Assembly: GCA_013399305.1 (NCBI GenBank)
Contig: VXAI01000082.1
Span: forward strand, 3,496,674-3,560,673
Direction: 5' to 3'
Length of the DNA: 64,000 bases
Source: Rostratula benghalensis
Lineage: Eukaryota > Chordata > Aves > Charadriiformes > Rostratulidae
The notes beneath the pieces were generated by a model. That model made no database searches. It saw only the letters and a list, made by a program, of their open reading frames with translations, and was not told the origin of the DNA. Below, piece by piece: positions 23,185 to 36,700 of this stretch. How positions within the stretch are numbered: position 1 is the first letter of the stretch; each line of letters begins with the position of its first letter. Made by a program: the position numbers and the translations under genes.

Positions 23185-23701
23185 TCTACAGCATGTATTT
23201 TTCTGCCCTAAAAAGCAGTGTTCAGAGAGGCTGATTCCCAAAACACAGGTTGGCTTCAATGCAATCGTGTAGCATCAGATGTCTCATCCTTTTGGGTAGC
23301 TGCCGTGGTCTTACAAACTCTGGCCTTGCTGAATATGCACAAAGCTGTGCTAAGGCATTTTGCTTTAAATGAGATTTAAGGAGAAAATGAATGCCATTTA
23401 GTTTGTGAAAGCAATTAAACAAGGGTGCTTTTTGATGCTGCCTGGTTTAAGTCCTTTGCAGTACATACTGATGGTCTGATAGGAAAATAAAGTTCCATCC
23501 TCTAAATATTGCCTTTAAATGAGTTTTGCAACAGGTAGCTCTTAGTGTTGTATATAGTACATACAGTTTTTAGTGGGAAATTATTGTGAGGGTGTTACCA
23601 TGGGAGGGACGAAATGTGGAAACACTAACAGAGGTAAAGCTCTAAGTGCTGTAAAAGTATCAGTTCCAGAAAATTTGTAGGGGGAACTTGCCAAATAAAA
23701 G

Positions 23702-23902
23702 ACCGGGGCAGGCAGTGCCTCGGTGATGGATGGAGCTGTGCTGACTTCCTTCCAGGCGCTTCCATCGTCACTCGCTTCGAGTGCCAGGGTCAGGCGAGCT
23801 GTGCAGCTGCGAGTGATTTGGGCAGGAGCTTGCCAGGAGCTGCTGAACAGCCTGTAACACGCGTGAGGAGGGGAACACTCTCTGCACGTGTGAAACTCGC
23901 AG
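23702..23902. promoter_or_regulatory. CpG-dense patch with an E-box (candidate upstream element)
   Basis: About 13 CpG dinucleotides fall within 200 bases, roughly 1.5-1.7 kb upstream of the RGS2 ATG. The E-box CACGTG is at 23885-23890. The density contrasts with the CpG-poor flanks. It is a candidate enhancer or upstream promoter element by composition and position only. Confidence 0.3.
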
Positions 23903-25308
23903 CACGCAGCCTCCTGGATGGGGGAGGGAGCAGGCTGCTTTGCCTGGGAGTAATAGATCAAAACTCAGCCCTGGGCCTTACCCGCAGCAGAACCTCTGTA
24001 AAGGATCAAATACTCTGCAAAAGGAACAGTACATCCTCACCTTCCACCTGACTTGTAGATTTCCCTCTTTTTGATGCTGGTTGCAAGTTGCTTTCACCTT
24101 GATTCTCAAAGTTGGTTGAGGGAAAATGTGCCCAAGAATAGTGGGAATTGGAAAACTTCAAAGTCTCATAAGCTACAGTAAGGTTTGGTTAAGCATGTAC
24201 CTTTTGGGAGCTTACCTGTAGCACAGCAGAGGTCCTGCTGATTTTCAAAGCCTGACAAATTATTTTGTTGATGGTCCTGAAGGAGACTTGCTGGGATATT
24301 CCTAGCATCTGCCAAGCCATAAAACTAGCAATATACAGCGTATGGAAAATTGCAGCATGAATCACGTATTGTCTGATACTTTTTATTTTAAACTTTTTAA
24401 TTGCTTCTTTTAGATAGCTATAAAAATTCAAGTTCCAGTCAAGGAAGATAGTTATAACATTTGTAATATCTGTAAACAGTGGAAAAAATAGTGCTCCAGG
24501 TAAAAAAAAGTAAGCTGAATATGGAATTGTTAGGTTAGATGGCCTTATAAAACATACTTACTATAACATTTTGGGTAAAAACTATTTAGATTAAAATTGA
24601 ATTTTATTGGCTGCATTAAGGTATATTTTAATTTACATTTTTATTACACTTTTAAAGCCTGGATATCACTTCTTTTTAGTAAAAGAGAAACTTTACAAAA
24701 TACTTTATCGCTTCATCATGGTTTGCAGTATGTTTTGTGGCTATGACCCTAACCTTTGCCAGCAGGTCAATCACATATCTGCATGATAAAAGATATTTTT
24801 CTTTTGTGTTTAAAAAAACAGACAAAGAAAAAGCATCTGACCTCAAATGATGTCATCAGTGTACTGTACGATGACCCAGTCAGGACTAGGATGGTGGTGG
24901 GGGGGATGCTTCTGGGAAGGAGCCACTGGCTCCCCTTGAGCCACTTCCCTGGGGGTTGTAGGTGTGCAGCCTCAGCCGGCTGCACCATCAGGCACTGCCT
25001 GGAAGGGTGTTTGGCAGCTGAGCTGCTTTAGATACTCCAAACCTAAATATTGCTTCATTTTACCCATTTCTAGTTTTTCGAAGCAAGGATGGCAAAATGG
25101 CTGAGTTCGTTAGCCCGCCTTTCTGAAGGTGAGTCCGTTTTCTCACAGATGCTGCCATGTGCTGACTTGGCCAAAGGAGATTTGGCATTTCAGCTTTGTC
25201 CTGCACAGTCTCATGCAACATTATTTTGAAAACTTCAGGAAAATTAGGTATTACCACTTTCTGGAAAAGCCCTGGATTGCAATTGCAGCACAGGTTCAGG
25301 TGTGTTGG

Positions 25309-25464
25309 CGTAGCATAATGCATAACGCTGCTGAAAAGTAGGTGCCTCCATCTCGTGATGCCTCTTGTCGGGATCAGGGCTGTGGGGTGGGCGACCCTGC
25401 CTGGGTGGCTCAAACCAGCGTCGCGACCAGCTCTCCAGATCTGTCTGTGTGTACGCTGACCTTC
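25309..25464. promoter_or_regulatory. Second CpG-dense patch upstream of RGS2 (candidate element)
   Basis: About ten CpG dinucleotides fall within 155 bases, including GCGTCGCGA near 25418-25426. It lies about 3.1 kb upstream of the RGS2 ATG. There is no coding motif and no recognised repeat. A decayed GC-rich repeat remains possible. Confidence 0.25.
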
Positions 25465-28400
25465 GCTCTCTCAAAACAGTGAAGCTCTTGGTAGCTGAGG
25501 ACAAATACAAACATAGCATCAAATCTTTTCCTTTACGTGTTTCTTAAAGCTTGAGCCTATTTCTGTAACGTTAATCTCATTGTCAAAGAGCAAGGCCAAT
25601 GGAAACTGATGGGGGGAGGGGGAAGCCTATGGCCCAAACTTTGCTGTTGGTTAGAATTTCACTATCACCTGCAATGAAATCTGATGTCAGACATTTAATG
25701 ACACAAGCTCTCACTCTGGAGATCACGCCTCTCTTTGCAGAGGCTTCTTGAGAATGTTCTGTTCCTTTTCTGCTTATACGATTCCTTTGAGCATCAGTGA
25801 TGGCTGGATGTACAGAGGACTGTAACATATGCAATAAACAGCCAGGATGGAAGATAAGTTTTTTTCCATCTCAGTTACGTTATATGTTGCAATAGCTGTG
25901 CTGATCTTTCCAAGTCCCTAGTGAGTAGTTGCTCTCACTGCATAATACTTAAATCTGTGTCTCCATTTTCTGAAATGCCAGTCCTTGTTTATTCTTTTTA
26001 TAGAGAAGACTTGGATGATAGCAAAGAACACATGAAAAATGGTTCCAGAGACTTCATGGCTGCATGTCATAAAGCCAAGAGGGGAGAGTATGCTTTTGTA
26101 TGGTAGTTCAAACCATGCATTAGAGTTATTTGTGGGATGCCTTACTGAACCGTTGTTGTCTTTGACTAGCTGAAATACCATATTCAAAAGAAGGAATAAG
26201 ATGTCAAGCTATATCTTTTTGTTTTGTGATACATATTGCAAATGGCACAGGTGCACTTTTCTGTATTTTTACAGTGTTCTTTTTTAATTTACAGCTGTAC
26301 AGTCCTGGTGCTGTGTCTGTGAGATGGTTCATGTAAGCATCAGAACAGGAGATCAGTGAAGAACGCCACTGTACTGCTTATAATAGCGTCAACTGAGCCT
26401 CTGTTCTTACCTCTCTTATAAGCTGTCACTCCTCTTAGACACAGGGGACTGATATTTATTTGTACAGAAGAGCACAGAGGTGCCCAGCTAAGGATGGAAG
26501 CAATGTGCTTTTGCACTGTGCATTGTTAAATAACAGCAATCATGCATGGTATGTATGGTTGAGCGCTATTTCCTAGATGAGCGTTATAATTGCCACTCTT
26601 TCTGATGTTTTTGTGTAAGTGAAGATGTTCACTCAAAGCCTTGGTCTGATTCTAATTCTGTTCTTTGTATCCTGCCTTTCTAGTCGCTTTTACAATTTCT
26701 ATGGCATGTAGTGTGTGTGGGTGTTGGTTTAGGGGGTTTTGGGTTGGTTTTTTTTAAACTGCTTGAAGCTTGCTGAGGTCAAGTTGTTGCATTCTCTGCC
26801 TTTGGCCCTGCAGGCTGTGCCTGACTGGCTATTGTGCTTCCCCAGAACTATTTTCCAGTCATAAAGCTGAAAACCTGCAAATCATTAGAGGCCGTATCTA
26901 GATCTAAGTTTAGCACTACTGTGGATTAACAATAAGACTGGACCAATTAAGTGTTCGGTCTTTCCTAAATAGAAAATAAAATATATCTCATTACAAATGG
27001 ATCTTGTTTCACTTAACAGCAAAATTCTCTGTGCAATGTATAAACTAGACAGAGCTTTCTGAGAACGCATTATTCCCAGCCCTCAGCCACCTTGTTTTAC
27101 ATAAACACCCACATTAGTTTATAAAAGTTCTAAAAATACATCTGAAATTTATCAAAAAGTGGATAAACTGGGACTATATGTCTATTTGCAGTGTTGCTGT
27201 TATGTGAATGTGCACGTCTTTGTTGTAGTGACACTGTAAAAGAATATGAATCTAGGCATTGAAGAGCTGATTGTGATTCCACCTCTACCCACATTTGGAA
27301 ATGTTCGTTTTTAAAGGGGAGATACTCAATAACGGCAGGCAGGAGTCAGAACAGCGGGTTCCCTGAGGACCCTGGGATAGCTGTCCTGCTCCTGCAAGAT
27401 CTGCTTTGTCCTTTCTGCAAAGACAAGCTGAAAAGAGACACGCTAATGTAGTCTGCATTTTAAAGGACAGGACATTCTCATATTCCTTATGTCTTTTGTC
27501 AATACAGAAAACAAACAGCTTAGCAAGAAGCAGTGCATTTTGAACAATGACACTTTCTGAGCAGATACTGGCTGGGTTACACCATCTCGGGTAAAGAGAT
27601 CTGATTAATCTTGTTTGAGGTTAACTAGGTGATATAGAACACTGGCTCCATGTCCTGTTCCAATTGCAGTCTATTTTGTTTCCCCTCCCAAAGGCCATAT
27701 TTGTTAACCTGGGTGTGCAGATGGATATTAAACAATAAAAATGTTTGTTAAATCTGGACGTGGGCACCATCTTTATCATATTATCCACATATAACACAGT
27801 CAGCACACAGTCCTTTTAATGACTCTTTAATCCTTGTTAATGAAACTCTCTGTAAATGCCTAGGTGGTATTAGTCAGATGTTGATATAGAAAGTCTCTTT
27901 GGCTTACAAAATCAACCCCTTTTACAACTCCTACAGGTGAACCCTGTCAGGAGCACAACTGTGAGAAAGCTGAAGATTACAGAGGAGTATAAAAATTTTT
28001 GCACCACCTAAAAATTTTAGGTTTTGAAAATAAGCATTTTCCTTTGAAATGGAGATAAAAGGTCAGACTTTCCTATTTCATGATGGGCAAATAAGTTTAA
28101 ACAACACCATTTATTGGAACAATGTGATCTCCATTCTGGGTGGAACTAGCAGAGCTTTAATTAGACTTTCTTAGTGGGAAATAAGAACACTAGAAAAATA
28201 TCAAATTTGTCAGTGGAAATTTTTTCATTTTCTTAAAACTATTCTAGGGTGGTATTTTGTTTTTATCACTTTCAGTGTTGCAGTATAGGCTTTTCTGTGA
28301 AAAATAGAAAAGTAATAATGTCTTTCAGAAGTGGTAAAGGATGCACAGTAATGGAGAAGAGAGAAAGTGCTGTCTGAGCAAATCCACTAATTAAAGTCAG

Positions 28401-29501
28401 GGGACATTTCATCTGAGACAGGGTAGCCTTATACCCTTTCTACTTATTACATTGCCAAAAGGTATTCCAAAGTTTGTAATGTTTAGCTCTCTGGAGTTAG
28501 AAAAGGCCAGAATGAAAGTTTCCTGTGCAATATTAGTAATTGCATATTTACCCAGTGGCACCCTGGTCTGCACCTCGAGTAAAGGCTGGGAGATAAATGA
28601 AGGATGGGGTAATATTTTTCTGGCTTCATTAAACTGTGGAAATTCCCTCCTGGCTGGTTAAAGAGCACACCGAAGAGGTCAGACTGTAGCCAGAATTGGA
28701 CTGAAGGTGCAGACTGTCTTGCAGGCAGCCTGGGAGAGAGAGGTAGCCAAGTAGTTTGACAGATTAGTCATTCCCTTAATAGCAAATGTTGCAAAATAAT
28801 GTCTCAATCCTGCAAGTGGATTAGTTGTAGGCAGGTACATTGTTCCACTAGAACACTTTTCTCATCAGCTGGTAGTTCAGCATTCAAACAGGACTTCAGA
28901 CCAAAGCAACTCATAGCTGACTTTAGGTGAATCATTGCATGTGGAAAATAACAGTCCAAACTTCTAAAATACATTACTAGAATGACAATGTCTCTTCTTG
29001 TATTTAAATGTATGTTAAACAGGTAGAACACCACAGAAATTAGTAGAGACATGCTCTGCTGTTATTTCAATGTTCAACTTACTCAGAGCAGTTACTATCA
29101 CAGCAGACAACAGTGACAAGTAATTTTGCTTTAAGGAAATATTTTCTGGGATGTTTACAGTGCTAGGAAATGGCACTGCAGGACTGTACATTACCGTGGA
29201 TTGTACTTAGAAGTCTAAGAGGCTGCATATAACTCATTGACTATGTTTTGGCAAGCTCTGTTTTACATAGGTGGTAGTTGGCTCCACACTGTGTCACAGC
29301 CTTCAGTTAGGAACTGTGTTGAGACTTCTGTATTAATGTACTCAGTATTTTCTGCTTGCAAGAAGATGGTCCTTAGGGATTGCTTGAAGCATCATTGAGA
29401 AAAGAGAGCAAGAAACCTTAATTAACAAAAATAACCAATAAAAAATTAAATTTCTTCACTGACCGTAAATACTAAAATGTACCAAATAGATAATCTAAAA
29501 T

Positions 29502-29516
29502 AAAAAAAAAAAAAAA
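29502..29516. repeat. Poly(A) tract
   Basis: Fifteen consecutive A about 75 bases before the LTR. No retrocopy is recognisable beside it. Confidence 0.85.
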
Positions 29517-29589
29517 GAAGTTGTACCAGTTCTTAAAGGGTGGTATAGATTAATCAGATGTGTTAAAGAGGAGAGCTGAATATGCCTGT

Positions 29590-30331
29590 TGTCATGGTTT
29601 GGGACGGACTGGCCACTGAGACAAATGGCAGGTGCTCTCCCCCTCCTCTCTCTCCAATAGGAGAGAAAGAGACTTAGGAGTGTAGAAGAAACTAAACTTA
29701 AATGAAATATTAATAAAATAATAACAAGAAAATTAATGTAATTTATCCAATATATACAAAACCATATCAATCTCCCAGGGTGATGATTACATCACTGTCA
29801 GGCATTGGGAAAGTCCCAGACTGGACTCAGTGACAGACAGGAATTGGACTCTGGATCTGGAGTCAGGAATGCATGGACTGGGATCAAAGGCAGACAGACA
29901 GAGAGAGTCCTTCCCTGACACCAGCCACTGAAGCAAAACCCTTTGATACCTCAGTTTTTATACTGAGCATGAGACAGATGGGATGGAATACCCTGTTGGT
30001 CAGTTTTGGGTCACCTGTCCTGTCCACTCCTCCCCACAGGTGTGACCCCTCTACGCTCTTCTGCTTCTGGCCCTCCAACAGGGCGAATAACAAAGTCAGC
30101 TGACCTTGGTTGTTATAGCAATGAGTATAAGCAAGAGCCTCTCTGCATAACATTCCATGGCATAAATTACAAACAATCAGGTCTTATCACTCTGAGAACG
30201 AACAGTGTCTCCATGATAAGCTGCTGAGTTTGGTTAGTTAGAAGGGGCCTAGCTAAAAAGTAAAATTACAGAACAGAAAGTTGGTTCTGTTTTACCTCAG
30301 ACCAGGATGTTCCACCCTTTATTCCATAACA
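29590..30331 (-). mobile_element. Solo LTR of an ERVL-type endogenous retrovirus
   Basis: The block of 742 bases has the TG...CA ends expected of an LTR. Read on the minus strand it starts TGTTATGGAATAAAGG and ends AAACCATGACA. The minus strand contains GGGTATTCCATCCCATCTG and CATGCTCAGTATAAAAACTG. This context around the TATA box is typical of bird ERVL-class LTRs, as I know them. No gag, pol or env remnant adjoins it, so it is a solo LTR left by recombination. The bases flanking the two ends do not form a clear target-site duplication, so the insertion is old or my ends are a few bases off. Confidence 0.75.
29956..29962 (-). promoter_or_regulatory. TATA box within the solo LTR
   Basis: The minus strand reads TATAAAA, preceded by CATGCTCAG, in the usual U3 position. 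Transcription from it would run toward RGS2, whose start codon is about 7.8 kb away. No evidence of activity is visible in the sequence. Confidence 0.55.
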
Positions 30332-33300
30332 TTTGCATTATGCTCAGATTACAATTACTCTTCATCTATCAAACCTATGAACAGACTTAATCAGTAATTT
30401 TGGTAAAAATCTAAAAAGGCTGGCAAGCTGCAGAGCTGCCCAAGATGCTGGTCAGCTCATTTGGGACCTCAAAAGACACTACAAATCCTGACTTTTACTA
30501 TCCCCAAGCTAGGATGAAAGATAGTAATGAAGTCCTTGGAAAAGAGTGATCTTCCAGCATGCAAGTAGGGGAACAGGGAGGCAGAACAGGAACATGTCTC
30601 CCCAGTTGCACACGAGTGGCCAAATGTTGCCCAAGTCTGACTGTGGATACTTCCTTTGCTTTTCTCCGGTGCCACCTTGCTCATCAGCGTTTCTCTCCTG
30701 GCTGGTAGCTTCATTTCAGAGATGAACGGCTACTGCTCATCAGGTGTGTGCTCTGTGACATTAGCTGTGATTTTAGCTGATCCTTTCAGTAAAATTTTCT
30801 TAACACCAAAGTCTTCTAAAAATGAAACTGTGCGGGTACTTCTAAACAATCTGTACTTTTTCTGACATGTGTTGCTCTGAGATGGGACGTAAGCTACAGG
30901 TCAAGTTCTGGAATGGTGAACCTGTTTTACAGCTAACATAAAACTAGCATTTAGTTGCTGTGGATTTATTTATTTATTTATTTTTAAAATCAAGATGTTT
31001 ACTTAATCTCTTTATTTTAAATAACTTCGGTTTTTTGGTAGCTTTCCAACAAAAACTGTTATTTGAAGACTGAAACAACATTCCTGGCAAGTCTGGAACT
31101 TAAGAAATCAGGGGACAAGATGGCTTAGATCAGCTCCCTGGGATATAATTGAATGTATTATGAATCATAGGAAGCATAAGTCAATTACAAGGAGGAATGG
31201 AAAGAACAACAAAAATTATCTCTAGGAAATTACTCCTTACTGTGTCCTGTACCAATATCCACTGAGTAATTAATGTTCACTGTATTGATTACCTTCTGCT
31301 TGCTTTGGCTATGGAAGAAGCAATAATATTTTTTCCATGTACTGTGACATTAGTTCTCCTTTGTGTAGTCTATTTTCTTTATTTCACAGAAATACTCTAA
31401 TCCACATACAGTAAGCAGTAAAGAGAGATTAATTTCACATCGGTGGACAAGGAATACAGTGCACTGTAAAGAGATTTCACTTTAAAATACATATATACCT
31501 AAAAGCCACATTAGAACAATTGTACAAGCACATTTAGATATAGAAGAAAGAATAGCCATTAAAAACTGCCAGGACTTCAGCCTCTAAATTGGACTGAAGT
31601 GAATTTTCCAGTGTTGTTCAATTAAAGGTCTGTTTGAAGATGATCAGATCAAATGACCATTATTTTCTCATTCTTTATATGTCATTTAGAAGTAGCCCCA
31701 AGTTTATTCAAGGCACAGTGTTTACTCTGATGGGAAAGAAGATCAGGCAACAAAAACCCAAAAAATCACTAGATATGCTTGAGTTTGAAATGCCAAAGGT
31801 TCTGTAACTACTCCAAGACTAGAGCAATGATGGGACTCAACAGCAGAGAGGTCGTTGCTGATGGTGATTGCTTGTGCCCTCTTTTTGGTGGAGCTGCTCT
31901 AATAGTGGCGAACTCCTGCCAATGATAAAACATGCACGTTGTAGCGCATGAAGGAATTAATTTCTGACCACATCTGATCCACTTCTGCTGGACATCAGCA
32001 AACTAGTGATGTGGTTAAGGGTCATTTTGTTCACCTTTCTATTAATTTCAGCTGAATGGGGAACATGTGGAGCAAATATGAGGGTCATGTCTTGATATGC
32101 ATAGGGAAAATGATGAATGTTTACTGAGAGATTCAAAGATTGTTTGTATGGGGAAAATAAGAAGTGGAACAAAGATGAACATGCTTCATCTCCCTAATTC
32201 CTGACACACTGCATGTTTAAGTGCTATCTCTTATGGGATGAATAAAGATCTATTTGTAATCAGAACTGTAACTTCTCCACTATTTTTAAATGTGTTTCAA
32301 AATATGGGAAAAAATTACTGTAGATGTGCATAAAATATTGTGTAAATTGAATATTAACTTCGTGTTTAATAAGTAAATGCTTTTTCAAGTTACTGTCATT
32401 AATGACTGATGCTGATGCAGCATTTGGCACCAACTTTTAGTGCCATACCTCTGTTGCTGCTGGTAAGTGGTAAGAACATGGTTTCAGTCAGTACTACGAC
32501 TTTTTCTAGCTGCCTTTATTAATGGCCTGCAATGTAAATGCTTGAAAAGTTAAAAAATAGGTTAATTATATCTGGTTTTCCTGCCTTTGTTTTATATACA
32601 GAAAGCATCTTAGTTGTATTTTCCTTACATATTTAATAGAGAAGGGATGGGCATTTGGAACTGGGTGCAGAATCAAGACATGAAAAGCCTCTTGAGACAA
32701 GAGGAGGTTTTTGCATCGATAGTTTCTATGTAGGTAGTTTGCAAGTAAATGGAGAGTAAAGAAGGATGTGGGGGTTTCCTTTGCTATAGTTTCTGTTTTT
32801 TCAGGTGTATTAGACAACTTCTCTGTATGCATGATGCAGGCCTACTACTTTGAATATTTTTTTACTAAATCTTTTGTCTGCCCCATATTATTTAATTTCA
32901 TCTAGTAAAACTAGCAAATGGGGAATTGAAACACAATGTTATTTTGTTACAACCCAAAACAAGTGGTCTACTTTTGTTTTCTTTGCCAGTTTGCATTTAC
33001 ATTTATAATGAATTACAAGCTAGCACATTTTCTCTTCTGATGGACCTTGTTTTCAATTATAATTACACCTGAGAAATCAACAGATTTTTATTTAACTATA
33101 TCCCCCCTTTTTTTTTTCTCCCTCATGGACATGGTACTATTTTTGGGGGGAAAAAGAAAAGGAATGTAGAAGTCTGAAGTCAGACATACATTTTGTTTGT
33201 ATTCATTATATCCTACAACACCTTGTGGAAGCTGATGACAGGCTCAAAAGGGCAGAGACCACCTCTCACCTACTGAACCTCTAAGTAGCAGTCTATGGCC

Positions 33301-33469
33301 AATCATCAAAAAAAATTGAGGCAGTTTGCTCAAGTTCTGCTATTGCTCCTGGCTTTAACCTCTCTCTCTCTCATTTGTTTTGGACTACCCAGGTTTTAAT
33401 CACCAGTTCTCCTATTTTTTAGTCAGTATCATTTCTGTTGTTGGGAGAAGTTTTTATTCATTTATGGAA
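30332..33469. other. Intergenic, no supported gene
   Basis: AT-rich spacer. Apart from an ATTT microsatellite at 30964-30985 nothing recognisable is present. Confidence 0.7.
30964..30985. repeat. (ATTT)n microsatellite
   Basis: About five tandem ATTT units followed by a T run. Confidence 0.9.
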
Positions 33470-33752
33470 AGATGGTTTATCGTCCAATGATAGGAGAAGG
33501 GGCAATGGGTGCAAGCTGGAACATAGGAGGTTTCACTTAAATATGAGAAAAAAGTTCTTCACGGTGAGGGTGATAGAACACTGGAAGGGGCTGCCCAGAG
33601 GGTTGTGGAGTCTCCTTCTCTGGAGATATTCAAAACCTGCCTGGACGCGTTCCTGTGTGACCTGATCTAGGTGTTCCTGTTCTGGCAGGGGGATTGGACT
33701 GGATGTTTTTTCAAGGTCCCTTCCAATCCCTGATATTCTGTGATTCTGTGAT
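33470..33752 (+). mobile_element. CR1 LINE 3' end, 5'-truncated
   Basis: In plus orientation this holds the C-terminus of CR1 ORF2 with motifs [20 protein letters not shown] and [16 protein letters not shown], then a 3' UTR with GGGGGATTGGACTGGATG and TCAAGGTCCCTTCCAATCCC. It ends in the 8-base-type tail ATTCTGTGATTCTGTGAT. The coding part is interrupted relative to intact CR1. The 5' edge near 33470 is approximate. Confidence 0.95.
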
Positions 33753-36700
33753 CATGTCTAAGTGGTGGGACTGTAAGAATCTTGTCTGTTAACAGATTGC
33801 AAGCTGTTAAGTTGCTTGCAAATATTGTAGTTCTTGTTCTATTTTTCTTCTTTTATTTTATTTTTTTTACATATCTTAGCTCTTGCAGGATACATAACTT
33901 ACTACGGCATATCCTGCTGATCAGTAAATGCTCCTGAGTGAGCTCAAATGTGACCAAATGGTCCCCAAACACTGCTGAGATCATGACACTGAATCAAGAA
34001 GGCGGTTTCCTGACAGAAAACTGTGGCAGGAGGAGGGAGAGGAATCTAGTAAGACTTCTTTTTGCTTGTCTGTCTGCTTGTTTTTTAAGCTTTTGGCTGA
34101 TGAATGATTATATATATATATGACATTACTACAGTGAGCCATTTCTGAACTGGAGAAACTAGATTGGGAAAGTCTTCTTGGGCAGGTACAGTCAGGTCTA
34201 CACTGGTTCTGCCTGTAGTTTGGGCTGTCTGTCTTGGCAGTAGAGCTGTGTTACCATGAAGTTTGTAGTATTGAAAAGCAGTGTTTCTCAACTGAAGTGC
34301 AGCCTCATGCAAACATGGCAGTGTGGCCTTCCTGCTAGATCTGGCTGACATCCACACTGCTGGCGGCACAGGCAAAGCTGCTGTAAGTCTGGCTGGACCC
34401 CATCTGAGTAAAGCAGCTTTTACAAGTGGACAGGTTGTTCTTTGTTCTCTATGAGCCTCCGTTTTCCCTGGCATGATCAAAAGTCTGCATATTCACCTAT
34501 TGCAAATGTGGATTCAACCACATTTATGCCCAGAAAGGGAAGAGATTTTATCAAGGAATGAGAAACAAGCATTCACTATTTGGTGTCTGTGCTGATGACT
34601 ATTTACCAGCTCCTGAAACAAGGAGAGATCACATTTTGTGTGAAAAGGCACAGTACCAATCTCCCATCTAGCTATGGTGATTTACACCAGCAGGTGACTC
34701 GGCCCACAACTGCACAATTGCACTCACTGCAGGTCTCTCTGCTTGCAGCTGCCTCTCCCCTCTGCGGCGGCTGAGGCATCCTCAGGCTGATGGGAGGAGG
34801 GAGCATGGCAGCCCCAGCCTTGCAAGGGTGGGAGCTCACTTTGGACCCCATCTCATTTCCAGACAGGTGTGCACCAGGGGTGTGCACTTACTCCTTTTCT
34901 TCAATGGACAAATCTGCCTGTGGCTTCCTTCATCTTTTGAAGGCTCAGCAAGCCCTTTAAAGTGATGCTGGTCACTGGGAAGCCACCCTCTGCATGACAC
35001 GGCTAAAGGTTTTCTTTTCTGTATATTTTAATATTTATTATTTTACCATTTTCTTTCTACCTTGAGAATTCTGTATTCAGTGCTGCTGTGATTGCAGCTC
35101 CTTTTTTTTTTTTTTTTTCAAATCCTCAGCAAAATAGCAACCAACACTGGTCCAATGTTTTAAGCTTTTAAAAGCAGCAGGTCATTACCATTTACAGTTG
35201 CTCAAGTTTGAGAACATGTTTATTCATAAATATTTACTCAAAGGACAAAGAAACTAGAAACTGGGTAAGTTTTTCCCAATCTGCTCTACTGACATGACCA
35301 GATGGTACCAAGTAGTAGATTTACAGCAACTTTCCAGCTCTGGGGGTTCTCCTAGGTAAGGAAACTGCCAATGAGCAGCTCATAGTATTTCTTTGTGCCA
35401 GCAAATAGACTGGAAAAGTATGAAGCATCCTGAAAAATTGTGTCTGTATTGGTTGCTGTAACCTGCATCATAGCTGACATTAATCCTAACCTACTTTGCT
35501 CTGCATAAACTGTGTGTATCTCGTCCAAGGAGTGGATCATTAAGATTAAATAGTAATTGAGTCTTAAGTACATTATCAAATCAATATGGAAGACTACACA
35601 GGGACAACACTTGCTGTGAAGAGGATGTGATGAGATTTTTAGATCAGTTTAGTTGGTGTCACAAGATTTTTAAATCATAAGCAACTGGGTACTAGATCTC
35701 GCAGCAGCATTGTCTTTTGCACGAATAGGCTATCTCCTTCTAGTGGGAGTAGCGTTTACTCTCTGTGTTTTGTCTCACGCCTCTTTGTCATTAATTAGCA
35801 AGAGTTTACATGCTCAGGGACTTCTTTTCCTTAAGCTACATGCAACCTTTGAATATTTTCAGCCATCGACGTAATACATTGAGCTTCCTGATTAATTCAG
35901 TCGCTGGTTTTAAATAGCTACGTTTCTTAAACAAACTTTTCATGAAGCAGATTCAAATGAACATAAAATTATCGTCATCTACAGCAGAGCTCAATTTGGA
36001 CTGGAATGTTCTCAGAGCGTGATAACAGCATTTTGTGCTCTATGGAATTTAGGATAATTTTAGAGAGAGATTGAGAGCTCCAAAGATTCTCTTTGAAACC
36101 TTTTTGAGGTGAGATCCTTTCCAGATAGAGACATTCATTTGTGTTGTTTATTTTGCCACAGTCACCCTTTGCTCAGTCATTACCAAGTTCTTTTTCATCA
36201 GCTTCTGGATAAATTGAGCTGCTTCTATGCTAGTTCCTTAGTTACTACAATACCAGCTTTCATGACCTCACAAGACATTCTCCATTTCCTAAGCACACAT
36301 TTTGTGAAATACCGTAACATCCCTTTTGCTCCTGTTTTCTGCATCCATCTTTTTCTAAACAGATTTTAGTCAGTAGTGGATGTCCACAAGAAATGTTGCA
36401 AGTACTTAAGATGTACAACAAACATTTTACTAAGCAGTTACTGTTTGATCCTTAACTGTCGCCCTTGTTGCAATGTCATGTTCAGAGCCATTTGAAAAAT
36501 GTAGCGAAGGTACGCGATCCTTGTTGTTTCTTGAGGAATGGGGCTTTATGGCACATGCTGTTGGTCCTTGCTGACAGCAGCTGAGATGTTCATGGGTAAT
36601 AGGTCTCTAAATGGATATTAAAGGACAGTTGTTTTGGGCTTGGAGGAGGAGATAGTGCAAAGAAGGAAAATGGCAATGATCAAAGTAATGAAACTAGAAC

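Larger units (their letters stand above)
22541..29589. other. Intergenic 5' of RGS2, no supported gene
   Basis: Spacer between the promoter gap and the LTR. It holds a CR1 tail and two CpG-dense patches, listed separately. I recognise no exon. Small open frames such as the one on the minus strand at 24189-24431 have no family motif. Confidence 0.65.

Noticed and set aside
29884..30153. Minus-strand frame of 89 codons
   Set aside because: It lies inside the solo LTR, which is non-coding.
34085..34480. Minus-strand frame of 131 codons
   Set aside because: No domain, no splice context and no similarity I recognise. It is compatible with chance.
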